Shown here: positions 35,960 through 44,642 of the stretch, in pieces
How positions within the stretch are numbered: position 1 is the stretch's first letter
How the letters are laid out: the number at the start of each line of letters is the position of its first letter
Source: Fulvivirga marina
Lineage (GTDB): Bacteria > Bacteroidota > Bacteroidia > Cytophagales > Cyclobacteriaceae
NCBI RefSeq assembly: GCF_016775155.1
Contig: NZ_JAEUGD010000031.1
Span: forward strand, 248,001 to 312,000
DNA: 64,000 nt
Reading direction: 5' to 3'
Translations under genes and position numbers: made by a program
Notes under the pieces: model-generated
Databases searched by the model: none
Seen by the model: only the letters and a program-made list of their open reading frames with translations
What the model was told of the DNA's origin: nothing

Positions 35960-37603
35960 TTACAAAGGTGCTACCCTAAACCAGTCATAATCCGCATATC
36001 CTGAATCATTGATTTTATCCTGTCTGATAGCGAAAATTCCAACTTTAGCACCTATCCAACGCCCGGGTACTGCTGTGAACGCTTCTCCTACAGCTTTAAA
36101 CTTTTTCCCTTTCTCGCTATAACTAAACTGACATTTGGCATCAGCACGAACTTCTACCCTAAAGTAGGCTTCGTTACCTTTGAGTTTTGTGATAATCTCC
36201 TGTTTTTCTCTATTGCCGTGTCTTACGTCTTTTGCTATTGTAAACACTACATAGAGTCCATCTTCCTTGCTAGCCAGGCTGATGTGTGCATAGTCTTCAC
36301 CCATGATCAGCAGACCAGTCTGCTCATTCTCCAACTCTTCATTGGGGTAGAATGTTAGCTTAGTTGTAACAGCAAACTCTTTGGCGGGAAACTTCTGAAG
36401 TAACAGATTAGGTGCTCCCCACAAGCTCTTTGCATCCTCTGGCAATTGATCTGTATAAAGTCTTAGATAACCATCTGCAGCATTGGGAAATGCCCAGCTT
36501 GCTTTTGGGTTGGCATGCCATTGCCATTGTACCCCCAGTTTGTTGAGCCCGAATTCATCGCTGTCCGGAGGGGTTTGTCTGGGGTAACTCTTACCCACAT
36601 TCGGCTTTTTATAAACCATTACGGGCTGACCTTTACCGTCGCCATCCCTATCTTCTCCGATCACCGGCCAGTCGTTTTTCCACTCCATGGGTTGCAAATG
36701 TACGATACGGCCATAAGCCTCCTTATCCTGAAAGTGTGCAAACCAGCACTCTCCTGACTCCAGTTCTACCCAACCTCCCTGGTGCGGTCCATTAATGGCT
36801 GTTTTACCCTGATCCATCACAATACAGTCTTCATAGGGACCATATACATTTTTGGAACGCAGCACAGTCTGCCAACCAGTGGGCACTCCTCCTGCCGGAG
36901 CAAAAATGTAGTAGTAGCCGTTTCTTTTATAAAATTTCGGGCCTTCTATCGTTGGGTGGTTTTCATGGCCATCAAATACAATGGTGCCTTCATCTAGTAG
37001 CTTGGTACCATCCGGGTTCATTTTATTGACTACCAGTACACTTTTTATTCCTGCCCGGCTGCCCGCAAAGGCATGTACAAGCCATGCTTTGCCATCATCA
37101 TCCCAAAGTGGACATGGGTCTATAAGGCCTTTCCCCTCCTGCACCAAAACAGGAGCTTCCCATGGTCCTTCAGCCTTTTTTGATTTTACCATGTAGATGC
37201 CAAAATCAGGATCACCATAGTAGATGTAAAATTCGTTGTTATGAAAACGAATAGAGGGCGCCCATACACCATTCCCATGCTGAGGCTTTGAAAAATGATC
37301 CAATGGAGCCTGGCGATCAAGCGCGTAACCTATCAGCTCCCAGTTTACAAGGTCTTTCGAGTGTAGTATAGGGAGGCCAGGAATAGCATTGAAGCTTGAG
37401 GCTGTCATATAAAAATCATCTCCCACTTTGCAAATGTCGGGGTCTGAATAGTCAGCATAAAGTATTGGGTTTTTATAGGTTCCATTCCCCTGATCTGCCA
37501 CCCATACTTCTGACAGTTCAGTATTTTGAGCCTGGGCTTTATGGCCTGTAACAAAGATGATCACACAAAAGAGTATGGGTTTCAATAATTTGTTGGTTTT
37601 CAT
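35960..37603 (-). CDS. GH43 glycoside hydrolase (arabinosidase/xylosidase type)
   Basis: A 547-residue exported enzyme from ATG 37603; an upstream ATG at 37630 would run into the preceding gene. Signal peptide about 1-25. The five-blade propeller has all three acids of GH43: YSDPD (base), LIDPCP (pKa modulator) and TIEGPK (acid). From about 350 a C-terminal beta-sandwich follows (LGVQWQWHANPKASWAFP, GLLIMGEDYAHISLASKEDG), common in GH43 beta-xylosidases and arabinofuranosidases. It should trim side chains of pectin. It lies 7 nt after the pectinesterase gene. Confidence 0.9.
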   Translation of the reverse strand: MKTNKLLKPILFCVIIFVTGHKAQAQNTELSEVWVADQGNGTYKNPILYADYSDPDICKVGDDFYMTASSFNAIPGLPILHSKDLVNWELIGYALDRQAPLDHFSKPQHGNGVWAPSIRFHNNEFYIYYGDPDFGIYMVKSKKAEGPWEAPVLVQEGKGLIDPCPLWDDDGKAWLVHAFAGSRAGIKSVLVVNKMNPDGTKLLDEGTIVFDGHENHPTIEGPKFYKRNGYYYIFAPAGGVPTGWQTVLRSKNVYGPYEDCIVMDQGKTAINGPHQGGWVELESGECWFAHFQDKEAYGRIVHLQPMEWKNDWPVIGEDRDGDGKGQPVMVYKKPNVGKSYPRQTPPDSDEFGLNKLGVQWQWHANPKASWAFPNAADGYLRLYTDQLPEDAKSLWGAPNLLLQKFPAKEFAVTTKLTFYPNEELENEQTGLLIMGEDYAHISLASKEDGLYVVFTIAKDVRHGNREKQEIITKLKGNEAYFRVEVRADAKCQFSYSEKGKKFKAVGEAFTAVPGRWIGAKVGIFAIRQDKINDSGYADYDWFRVAPL

Positions 37604-37610
37604 ATGCACT

Positions 37611-38585
37611 TTAGTTCTCCACATTATCATTAATTTTTTGGTTGGGATTCCAATCTTTGAATATCTTTTCTAAAGTAAATTTCCCGAGTTCATCTGCATT
37701 CAGCTGGTGGGACCATTCCACTCGCTCACCCTTTGTTGCTCCAAGGCCTGATGAATTATATTCGGCATAGAAAGTTGTACTTTCTGCCTCAGGTTTGGTC
37801 CAATTGTGCCACCCTTTAGGCTTTATGTGCTTGCCCATTTCACAATTGATAAATACGGTTTGAGCATATGGACGCCAGGGTCTGCCGAGGTACACACTTT
37901 GATCGGGAGCATTCCCTGTTAATTTGCAGTTGATAAATACAAACCCGTAGTCCGCAGTTTGCTCTGTAGATGCCGCAGTGATGTAGCTACCTCCTTTTTT
38001 TGAAAATATCACGCAGTTCTCAAACACGGCCGTTGACCATCCGAAAATGAAATCTGTAGTGCCTTCAATGTAACAGTCTTTATAATATTGTCTGCTATTT
38101 TTACCATGAGGGTAAAGAGTATCCTGAAAGCCCAGAAAGCGGCAGTTTTCAAATATCACCTTATCTCCATCGATACGTACTGCCACAGCCTGCCCTACAG
38201 GGCCTGAGGAATTTTCGAAGGTAATATTACGTGCTGTAAAGCCCTCTCCAAAAACAAAGAAGCCTGATGACCCTGAGGTACCTATTTCTTCTCCAAATCT
38301 GTTGGTCTTTGATGCGTAATCGTCATAGGTGATGATGGTCTTGCTGACGTCTTCCCCTATGAAAGTAACATTGGTTTTGGAGGCTGGAAGGATCAGTTTT
38401 TCCTTATACCGCCCACTTTTAATCAGGATGCGGGTTTCATTCTTTCTCAAATCGGGCACCGAATTGATCGCTTCTTGTATGGTTTTGAAATCACCACTTC
38501 CATCGCCAGATACAACAAAATCGTAATCTGCTCCAAATAGGGATGCAGAGACAAATAAAAAAAAGCTGTTAAGGATCAATTTCAT
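37611..38585 (-). CDS. pectin methylesterase (CE8)
   Basis: A 324-residue exported beta-helix enzyme (signal peptide 1-19). It removes methyl esters from homogalacturonan, opening it to pectate lyases. Visible motifs are GSSGFFVFGEGF, QAVAVRIDG (Gln132), GFQDTLY (acid/base Asp155), DFIFG (nucleophile Asp178) and LGRPWRPYAQ. Length is normal. It is packed tightly: 3 nt after the GH105 gene and 7 nt before the GH43 gene. Confidence 0.95.
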   Translation of the reverse strand: MKLILNSFFLFVSASLFGADYDFVVSGDGSGDFKTIQEAINSVPDLRKNETRILIKSGRYKEKLILPASKTNVTFIGEDVSKTIITYDDYASKTNRFGEEIGTSGSSGFFVFGEGFTARNITFENSSGPVGQAVAVRIDGDKVIFENCRFLGFQDTLYPHGKNSRQYYKDCYIEGTTDFIFGWSTAVFENCVIFSKKGGSYITAASTEQTADYGFVFINCKLTGNAPDQSVYLGRPWRPYAQTVFINCEMGKHIKPKGWHNWTKPEAESTTFYAEYNSSGLGATKGERVEWSHQLNADELGKFTLEKIFKDWNPNQKINDNVEN

Positions 38586-38588
38586 TTC

Positions 38589-39935
38589 TTACTGGCCTTT
38601 TACAACTTTATCATACTCCAGAGAGGCCATAATAAATGGACCAACGGCTTTAGGATCGTTATCTCGTTTTTTCTCGTTGATGTAGTACTCGTAAGTACCA
38701 CTTCTATAAGGATCACCTCCAAGACCTGCTACCGCACATACCTGGGTTATGCTAATGGCACCGTCAGGCTCCGTTTTGATGAGATTTTTAAGCAGCCCTT
38801 GGTAAGCCTTTTTTCCATTTTCGGCAAACTCCTGATCCAGATACCCTTTCTCAACACCCTTTAATAAAAAGTAAGCAAACATGGATGACGCCGATGCTTC
38901 GAGGTAATTACCCTCCTTACTTCCCATATTCACCACTTGGTACCACAAGCCAGTAGAATCCTGAAACTTGACAAGGCCAGCAGCCATTTTATTGGCAATA
39001 TCCGTGATCATTTGCCGTTTGGAATGATCTTCAGGTATATAATCCAATACATCAACCAAAGCCATGGCAAACCAGCCCATACCACGCCCCCAGAAATTTG
39101 GAGAGAGTCCGGTTTCCTTATCAGCCCACTGCTGTTCCCTGCTTTCATCCCAGCCATGGTAGTAAAGTCCGGTTTCAGGATCATAAGCATATTTATCGAT
39201 CAGGTAGATCTGGTTAGCAACATCATCAAAAAGTGCAGGTTCATCAAAACTTTCGGCATATTTGGCCAGAAATGGCGATCCCATATAGATACCGTCAAGC
39301 CACATTTGATGTGGATATCTCTTCTTATGCCAAAAGCCACCTTCGCTAGTACGTGGATGCTCCTTCATCTGATCCCTCAATGTCTGAATAGCCTTCTTGT
39401 AATTTTCTTTACCTGTTTCTTTGTAAAGATCTATAAGAAATTTGCCCGGGTTTACTCTATCGATATTGTAGTCGCTTTGTTTATAGGTTTTTATCTGACC
39501 TTCAGCATTGATCATGGAGTCTGCATAAGCCACAGCATAGTTGTAATAAGCTTTATCACCTGTGGCGTTCCAAAGCTTCAGAAAGGCTGTACAAACGAGG
39601 CCATTGGTGTATTCCCATTTAGGCTTTGGCCTGAAATCCAGGTATTGTGGATCAGGGGTTCTTTTTATTTCCGAATTTGCCATTCTTACGGCTATTTCCA
39701 CTCCACTGGCATTTGAGCTTACAGTAGTCGCAGGAATCTCGGCTTTAACCTCCTCTGTAGCTTTTCCATCCTTTTGACCGGAACAAGCTGCTAGTAAAAT
39801 TCCCGATAATAAAATGATAGCCATGGGGCTAAACAGCCTGGCGTCGCAAATTGAACACGATTTGCTGCCTTGGGGTAGAACATTACATTCTTTCTGCATA
39901 AGTTGTTTTTTTCTGTTTTTTGATATTTCTATCAC
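38589..39935 (-). CDS. GH105 unsaturated rhamnogalacturonyl/galacturonyl hydrolase, lipoprotein
   Basis: An (alpha/alpha)6-barrel enzyme of about 448 residues that cleaves the unsaturated uronic acid left by pectate lyases. Family stretches: LKLWNATGDKAYYNYAVAYA, GGFWHKKRYPHQMWLDGIYM, NFWGRGMGWFAMALVDVLDY. A lipobox LLAAC lies about 51 residues from the GTG at 39935, which shares bases with the stop of the lyase gene (GTGA). The ATG at 39899 would shorten the leader and is the alternative. Lipidation puts it on the membrane facing the periplasm or outside. Confidence 0.9.
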   Translation of the reverse strand: MIEISKNRKKQLMQKECNVLPQGSKSCSICDARLFSPMAIILLSGILLAACSGQKDGKATEEVKAEIPATTVSSNASGVEIAVRMANSEIKRTPDPQYLDFRPKPKWEYTNGLVCTAFLKLWNATGDKAYYNYAVAYADSMINAEGQIKTYKQSDYNIDRVNPGKFLIDLYKETGKENYKKAIQTLRDQMKEHPRTSEGGFWHKKRYPHQMWLDGIYMGSPFLAKYAESFDEPALFDDVANQIYLIDKYAYDPETGLYYHGWDESREQQWADKETGLSPNFWGRGMGWFAMALVDVLDYIPEDHSKRQMITDIANKMAAGLVKFQDSTGLWYQVVNMGSKEGNYLEASASSMFAYFLLKGVEKGYLDQEFAENGKKAYQGLLKNLIKTEPDGAISITQVCAVAGLGGDPYRSGTYEYYINEKKRDNDPKAVGPFIMASLEYDKVVKGQ

Positions 39936-41254
39936 TTGACTATTTGGTTTAAGTAAACTTCTATGTTGGTGTACGATTTATCCAGGCTATACTCAGTGGC
40001 ATCATGACCATCTTCGGGGTTTAAGCCTTGTTTGGCTTCCCATTTATCGGGCATTCCATCTTTATCAGTATCCCCAGGAGCTTTTTTTGCCTTGAGCTCT
40101 GGCCATCCTCCTACATCTTTTTGAGAGTCAATAATGCCATTGCTAATGCCCGCGGTGCCTTTTCTCACCTCTTCTACAATTCTCTTATCCACGGCATCCC
40201 TGCAATGACTGGCTCCTGCCTGGGAAAGCACGGTTTCATAGGCCTCTTCAGCTGTTTGCATAGCTATGGGTATAGTTTCAAAAGGCACTTCTACTTTGGT
40301 ACTTTCTGGGTTCTCGCATTGTATGCCTCCTGCCCAATTATTATAGGTTACCTGTTCACTCCCTTCCACATAATTTCCATGCACAAAAAACTTCCCGTAG
40401 GGTTCGCTGGGGTTTACTATTCTTTCTTTTATAGTGTGTTTGGTGGCCGGACCTGGTTTATAATAATTGTTCACCATGTTATAACTCCCCTTTTCACCTC
40501 CATATACACTGTTATAACCCCAGTTATAAATTACATTGTTTCTAAAGTCAGTAAGTTCTCCCGGACTATTGGGTGTGGTAGAAGACCCACTGAACCGAGG
40601 GTTACGACTGCTATGGTGCGCCAAAAGGTTATGATGGAAAGTGGCTTTCTCTCCACCCCATATTCCGCCATAACCATGGGCTCCTTTCTTGTGAACGGAA
40701 TTACTTAAACTTTCAGAAATAATGCACCACTGCATTGTAAAGTCAGAATTCCTATAAAAAGAGGCACATTCATCGGTTGACCAGCTAATTGAGCAATGAT
40801 CAACGATAACATTTTTAGTTCCTCTTCCTTTGAAAGCATCGTCTTCGACATGCTTCTCATCTCCTAACCTGAAGCGCATATAGCGGATAATCACGTTATC
40901 AGCACTAACCCTTACCGGGTAGTTTTTGACGCATATACCATCTCCCTGTGCAGACTGCCCTGCTATGGTGATATCTCCGTTATCTACAGGCAGGACAGAG
41001 TCAAGCGAAATATTGCCGGAAACAGCGAAGGTAATAATACGAGGGCCTTTGGCTTCAATAGCTTCTCGCAGACTTCCAGGGCCTGAGTCGTTCAGGTTGG
41101 TTACGATTAAAATCCGGCCTCCACGCCCTCCTGTAGTATACTTCCCAAAGCCTTCCGCTCCCGGAAATGCCAGCTGCTGGGCATTTAATGAAAGGGCCGA
41201 TAAAATCCCTGTAAAGAAAACTGTTGTCAATACTTTTGATACACCCCAATTCAT
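39932..41254 (-). CDS. pectate lyase (PL1 family), secreted
   Basis: A 440-residue exported beta-helix lyase (signal peptide 1-25). It begins FPGAEGFGKYTTGGRGGRIL, the start of PL1-type Bacteroidetes lyases, and carries DHCSISWSTDECASFY, GGIWGGEKATFHHNLLAHHS and SRNPRFSG (catalytic Arg region). The C-terminus (PGDTDKDGMPDKWEAKQGLN) is a short calcium-binding-type repeat. It cuts demethylated pectin by beta-elimination and leaves unsaturated ends, the substrate of the GH105 enzyme that follows. The gene at 41328 is a paralogue. Confidence 0.92.
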   Translation of the reverse strand: MNWGVSKVLTTVFFTGILSALSLNAQQLAFPGAEGFGKYTTGGRGGRILIVTNLNDSGPGSLREAIEAKGPRIITFAVSGNISLDSVLPVDNGDITIAGQSAQGDGICVKNYPVRVSADNVIIRYMRFRLGDEKHVEDDAFKGRGTKNVIVDHCSISWSTDECASFYRNSDFTMQWCIISESLSNSVHKKGAHGYGGIWGGEKATFHHNLLAHHSSRNPRFSGSSTTPNSPGELTDFRNNVIYNWGYNSVYGGEKGSYNMVNNYYKPGPATKHTIKERIVNPSEPYGKFFVHGNYVEGSEQVTYNNWAGGIQCENPESTKVEVPFETIPIAMQTAEEAYETVLSQAGASHCRDAVDKRIVEEVRKGTAGISNGIIDSQKDVGGWPELKAKKAPGDTDKDGMPDKWEAKQGLNPEDGHDATEYSLDKSYTNIEVYLNQIVK

Positions 41255-41300
41255 CTATGCTGCCTTTTCTAAAACATTTACTTTATAGAAGCTTGCTTAT

Positions 41301-41322
41301 CTGGAGGCAGTAGTGCCTCCAG
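41301..41322. other. intercistronic stem-loop between two lyase genes
   Basis: ctggaggca (41301-41309), loop gtag, tgcctccag (41314-41322): a perfect 9-bp stem, 6 nt past the stop of the upstream lyase gene. There is no T-run on the minus strand after it, so it may be a processing or stability hairpin rather than a terminator. Confidence 0.5.
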
Positions 41323-41327
41323 TTTAT

Positions 41328-42848
41328 TTATTTCTGTCCTTCAATAATCTCTGAAACCAAACTGTTTAAATAAACTTCTATGTTTTCGTAGCCTGTACTT
41401 AAATCATGACCGTTAGCTTCAAATTTTGAGGGATCCAGTCCCATTTGAGCTTTCCATGCATCAGGAATTCCATCTCCTGAAGTATCTAATGGAGCATCTT
41501 TGGAGTTCAACACTGGCCATCCCCCCACATCACTTTGGGTATCAATGATACCGTTGGTGCTACCATTAGAACCTTCGTAGGTATAACTTCCATTTTTGAC
41601 ATCATTAATAATATGCTCATCCACTGCATCTCTTACCAAAGACATACCTCCATAAGTCAACACTTTTTCATAGGCTATTTCAGCAGTATGAGTATTAACA
41701 TTGTTATTTATATCGAGTGGGATACTTAATCGCATGTTTTTTTTGTCCTCTTCCGAGACCGTACCATAGCTTCCATGGAAGTGGGGGTAAACCCCGTAAG
41801 TCCAATTATCGTTGGTAGCTTGTGTACGGCCGTGTACGTAGTTGCCATCAATAAAAAATTTACCCCAGATATCATATACATCCGTGCCTTCTACCTTATT
41901 CTTATCAATGGCTACAATTCGATCATTTTTAGAATCCGAAGTAGCGGAACCGGCTTTGTAGTAGCAGTTAACAATATTGACATTCATGGCTTCTCCTCCA
42001 TAGGTACTGTTTCCGCCCCAGTTATAAAGCACATTGTTTCTTAGATCAACCAGATCTGTAAGAGCGAAGGCATCTCCTCCTGTCTCTCCCAACCTTGGGT
42101 TCCGGCTATCATGGTGTGCTAGCAGGTTGTGATGAAATGAAGCATACTTGCCTCCCCAGATACCTCCATAACCATGGGAGCCTTTATCGTGAACAGAATT
42201 CCTCAGACTTTCTCCTATGATACACCATTGAACTGTGGTATTCTCATTGGCATAAAACGATACACATTCGTCTGTTGACCAACTCATGGAGCAGTGGTCA
42301 ACAATGATATTTTTATGGAAGCGTCCACCCAAAGCATCCCCCTCTGCCTGGGCCTCATCTCCCATCCTAAACCTGACGAAACGAATAATTACATTGTCAG
42401 CAGCGACAGATACAGGATAATTTTTAAGGGTAATTCCATCTCCCGGGGCTGTTTGTCCTGCTATGGTCAGATCTCCATTGCGTATTTTCAGTTCCGAGTT
42501 CAGAGCGATCGTTCCTGAGACTTTAAAGAGTACATATCTAGGGCCACTTGCCTCGATGGCCGCTCTTAAACTTCCCACCCCGGCATCATTCAGGTTAGTC
42601 ACATAGAATACTTTACCTCCTCTGCCTCCGGTAGTGTTCCTCCCAAAACCTTCGGCTCCTTCAAAAGCATAAGCTGCTTCATTTACCGGAAGTGAATCCT
42701 GTACTTCGACAGTGGTATCAGGCTCTGTAACGGAGGTAGTATCCAACCTCGTGTCTGGTCCCAGATCAGAATCGTCACTTCCACAATTGACAAGAAAAAT
42801 GAAAAAAGACAGGGCGAAAAACAAGTATAGTTTATTGAATGATCTCAT
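41328..42848 (-). CDS. pectate lyase (PL1 family), lipoprotein
   Basis: A 506-residue paralogue of the next gene. A lipobox (LVNCGSDD) and a Thr/Asp/Glu-rich linker (about 23-55) tether the lyase to the membrane, probably at the cell surface. The catalytic part has the same blocks: FEGAEGFGRNTTGGRGGKVF, DHCSMSWSTDECVSFY, GGIWGGKYASFHHNLLAHHD, SRNPRLGE. An extra loop at about 300-380 (DKNKVEGTDVYDIWGKFFID, WTYGVYPHFHGSYGTVSEED) sets it apart. A surface-tethered and a secreted lyase together suggest outside cutting followed by periplasmic work. Confidence 0.92.
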   Translation of the reverse strand: MRSFNKLYLFFALSFFIFLVNCGSDDSDLGPDTRLDTTSVTEPDTTVEVQDSLPVNEAAYAFEGAEGFGRNTTGGRGGKVFYVTNLNDAGVGSLRAAIEASGPRYVLFKVSGTIALNSELKIRNGDLTIAGQTAPGDGITLKNYPVSVAADNVIIRFVRFRMGDEAQAEGDALGGRFHKNIIVDHCSMSWSTDECVSFYANENTTVQWCIIGESLRNSVHDKGSHGYGGIWGGKYASFHHNLLAHHDSRNPRLGETGGDAFALTDLVDLRNNVLYNWGGNSTYGGEAMNVNIVNCYYKAGSATSDSKNDRIVAIDKNKVEGTDVYDIWGKFFIDGNYVHGRTQATNDNWTYGVYPHFHGSYGTVSEEDKKNMRLSIPLDINNNVNTHTAEIAYEKVLTYGGMSLVRDAVDEHIINDVKNGSYTYEGSNGSTNGIIDTQSDVGGWPVLNSKDAPLDTSGDGIPDAWKAQMGLDPSKFEANGHDLSTGYENIEVYLNSLVSEIIEGQK

Positions 42849-42904
42849 AGAGTGTGTAATAATTTTAGAGTGACCTAACTAATAAAAAGCCTATTGACAA
42901 TTAT

Positions 42905-42953
42905 GAAAAAGAAGAAAATTTGAGGTGCAACCCTTGTCAAAAGGCCGCACCTC
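42905..42953 (-). terminator. rho-independent terminator after the SusCD-lipoprotein genes
   Basis: On the minus strand GAGGTGC (42953-42947) pairs with GCACCTC (42928-42922), with inner CCTT/AAGG pairing, and a T-rich tract follows (42921-42905). It separates the glycan-binding genes from the enzyme genes, so enzyme expression is by readthrough or from a further promoter at about 42850-42900. Confidence 0.7.
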
Positions 42954-42979
42954 GTACATATGAAGAAGAAAAAATCAAA

Positions 42980-44620
42980 CTATAGTCCTGGCCTCCACCT
43001 GGGATCTCCTGCACTGTTCGCTGCCGAAAACGCTCTATCCTTTATGTTGTAATTAACATTCTCCCTGTCTTCCCAAAGATCATCTGCTGTACCACTGTAT
43101 ATAAATGACGGGAAGCCCGCTATGTCATTTGATGCAAAAGAAAAGTCAGAAGTACTCCAGGTGTTAATGATATCAAAGGTAGTGGACCCCAAGCCTTGAA
43201 CACCTTTGACTGCATAAACTTCGGAGCCACTCATGTCCCAGCCGGGTCCCCAAATAGTGTTATGGATTTTTATACCTCCAGTCACATTATCATTGCCCGC
43301 TGTTCCTCTCCACCTGAACATCTGTCGTCCTGCTTCCGGAGCCTGATCAATAGTACAACTCTCTATAGTGATGGAACCAGAATTTGATCTGCTTGCCAGA
43401 AAGTATTGACATTTTGAGAATGTAGAGTTTTGCAACAGAATATCTCCGGCAGTCCACCCGTCTGTATCAACATAAAATACTGCATATCCATTAATACTGT
43501 CTACTACGGAATTCACTATAGAATACTTGTCTATGGTACCAATACCGCCCTTAATACGGGTAATACCTCGCTGAGAATGGATTTGACATCCATCAAATTT
43601 AATTTCTCCTATGGTACCTGATACAGAAATATTGAATATATAGCTTCCGGAAAAATCTCCATGGATGGCTACATTTTTAAATACCAATGAATCTATATTG
43701 GCTCCATCAACTATATCAAAATTGCCACTTGCAGAATTGATTTTTGGCAAGGCAGGTGTAAAACCATAACCACTTACGATAAGTACAGAACTATTAAAAT
43801 TATACCCATTGGCCTGATACACCCTTCCGGGCTCCACAATCACTACGGCACCATCTTCAATATCGCCGAGTGTATCTGCCAGAATATTCTCATTTTCAAC
43901 CCCTGAAAGGTCATAGACAGGACGATCCCCAAAATCCAAAGATGGCTTAGTGGTATATATTTCCCATCCTCTGAGGGTCTCACCTGAGTAAATTGCAACC
44001 TGATATGTGGTGCTAGGAGTTAAACTATTGACAATTGCCTCATTGGCATCAATCTGACCTTGAGTTAAATTAATTTCAAATAATGGATTTTCAAGCCGGA
44101 GATCATTAGCTGCGTATACTTTCACCCCATCAATTAAATCTCCGGAGGTGGACCAGAATACTCTGGCCCTGGTATCTGTGACATCAAACTGAAGGTTAGG
44201 TACGCCTTGATTTGAGGGGTATTTTTGTGTCCTTACTGATCCCAGGTCAGATACCTTACTATCGTACTGTGCGTCTAGGGCATGAGCCGTGGCCCGAACC
44301 TGATAGATGGTGTACCATAGCAACTCTTCGCCTACAGACACTTCATTGATCTCGACATAGCTGGTATCCGAATCAAATGTATAGTCTATTGTTTTAAATG
44401 TATCACGGCTTACCTCTAGTGTATAAGAAACGGCTTCCTTGAGTTTACCTATGTCTGCAATGATTGTATTGCCTTCTGAATACAGTTTTTCATTCAGAAC
44501 CGGTCTGAACAACCTTGTTTTTTCAAATACCTCCTCATCATCTTTACAAGCAAAAATTGACAGCATGCCCAATAGGAGAATACCCGATGTTTTATAAATA
44601 TTTGACTTGATACTTTTCAT
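42980..44620 (-). CDS. surface lipoprotein with FN3-like and beta-helix (DUF4957/DUF5123-type) domains
   Basis: A 546-residue lipoprotein from ATG 44620 (an upstream start would overlap susD). Lipobox IFACKDDEE. Two Ig/FN3-like domains (about 45-235; AVSYTLEVSRDTFKTIDYTF, VPNLQFDVTDTRARVFWSTS) precede a right-handed beta-helix (about 240-546; IKFDGCQIHSQRGITRIKGG, ITIESCTIDQAPEAGRQMFR). Proteins of this build follow susCD in pectin loci and are thought to bind pectin at the surface. No catalytic motif is visible. It lies 22 nt after susD, in the same transcript. Confidence 0.8.
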   Translation of the reverse strand: MKSIKSNIYKTSGILLLGMLSIFACKDDEEVFEKTRLFRPVLNEKLYSEGNTIIADIGKLKEAVSYTLEVSRDTFKTIDYTFDSDTSYVEINEVSVGEELLWYTIYQVRATAHALDAQYDSKVSDLGSVRTQKYPSNQGVPNLQFDVTDTRARVFWSTSGDLIDGVKVYAANDLRLENPLFEINLTQGQIDANEAIVNSLTPSTTYQVAIYSGETLRGWEIYTTKPSLDFGDRPVYDLSGVENENILADTLGDIEDGAVVIVEPGRVYQANGYNFNSSVLIVSGYGFTPALPKINSASGNFDIVDGANIDSLVFKNVAIHGDFSGSYIFNISVSGTIGEIKFDGCQIHSQRGITRIKGGIGTIDKYSIVNSVVDSINGYAVFYVDTDGWTAGDILLQNSTFSKCQYFLASRSNSGSITIESCTIDQAPEAGRQMFRWRGTAGNDNVTGGIKIHNTIWGPGWDMSGSEVYAVKGVQGLGSTTFDIINTWSTSDFSFASNDIAGFPSFIYSGTADDLWEDRENVNYNIKDRAFSAANSAGDPRWRPGL

Positions 44621-44642
44621 TGTATAATCTTTTAAGTTCTTA

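Noticed and set aside
38937-39716. Plus-strand ORF of 259 aa opposite the GH105 gene
   Set aside because: The GH105 reading has strong family motifs; the opposite frame has none.
40028-40708. Plus-strand ORF of 226 aa opposite the pectate lyase
   Set aside because: A shadow of a secure PL1 gene.
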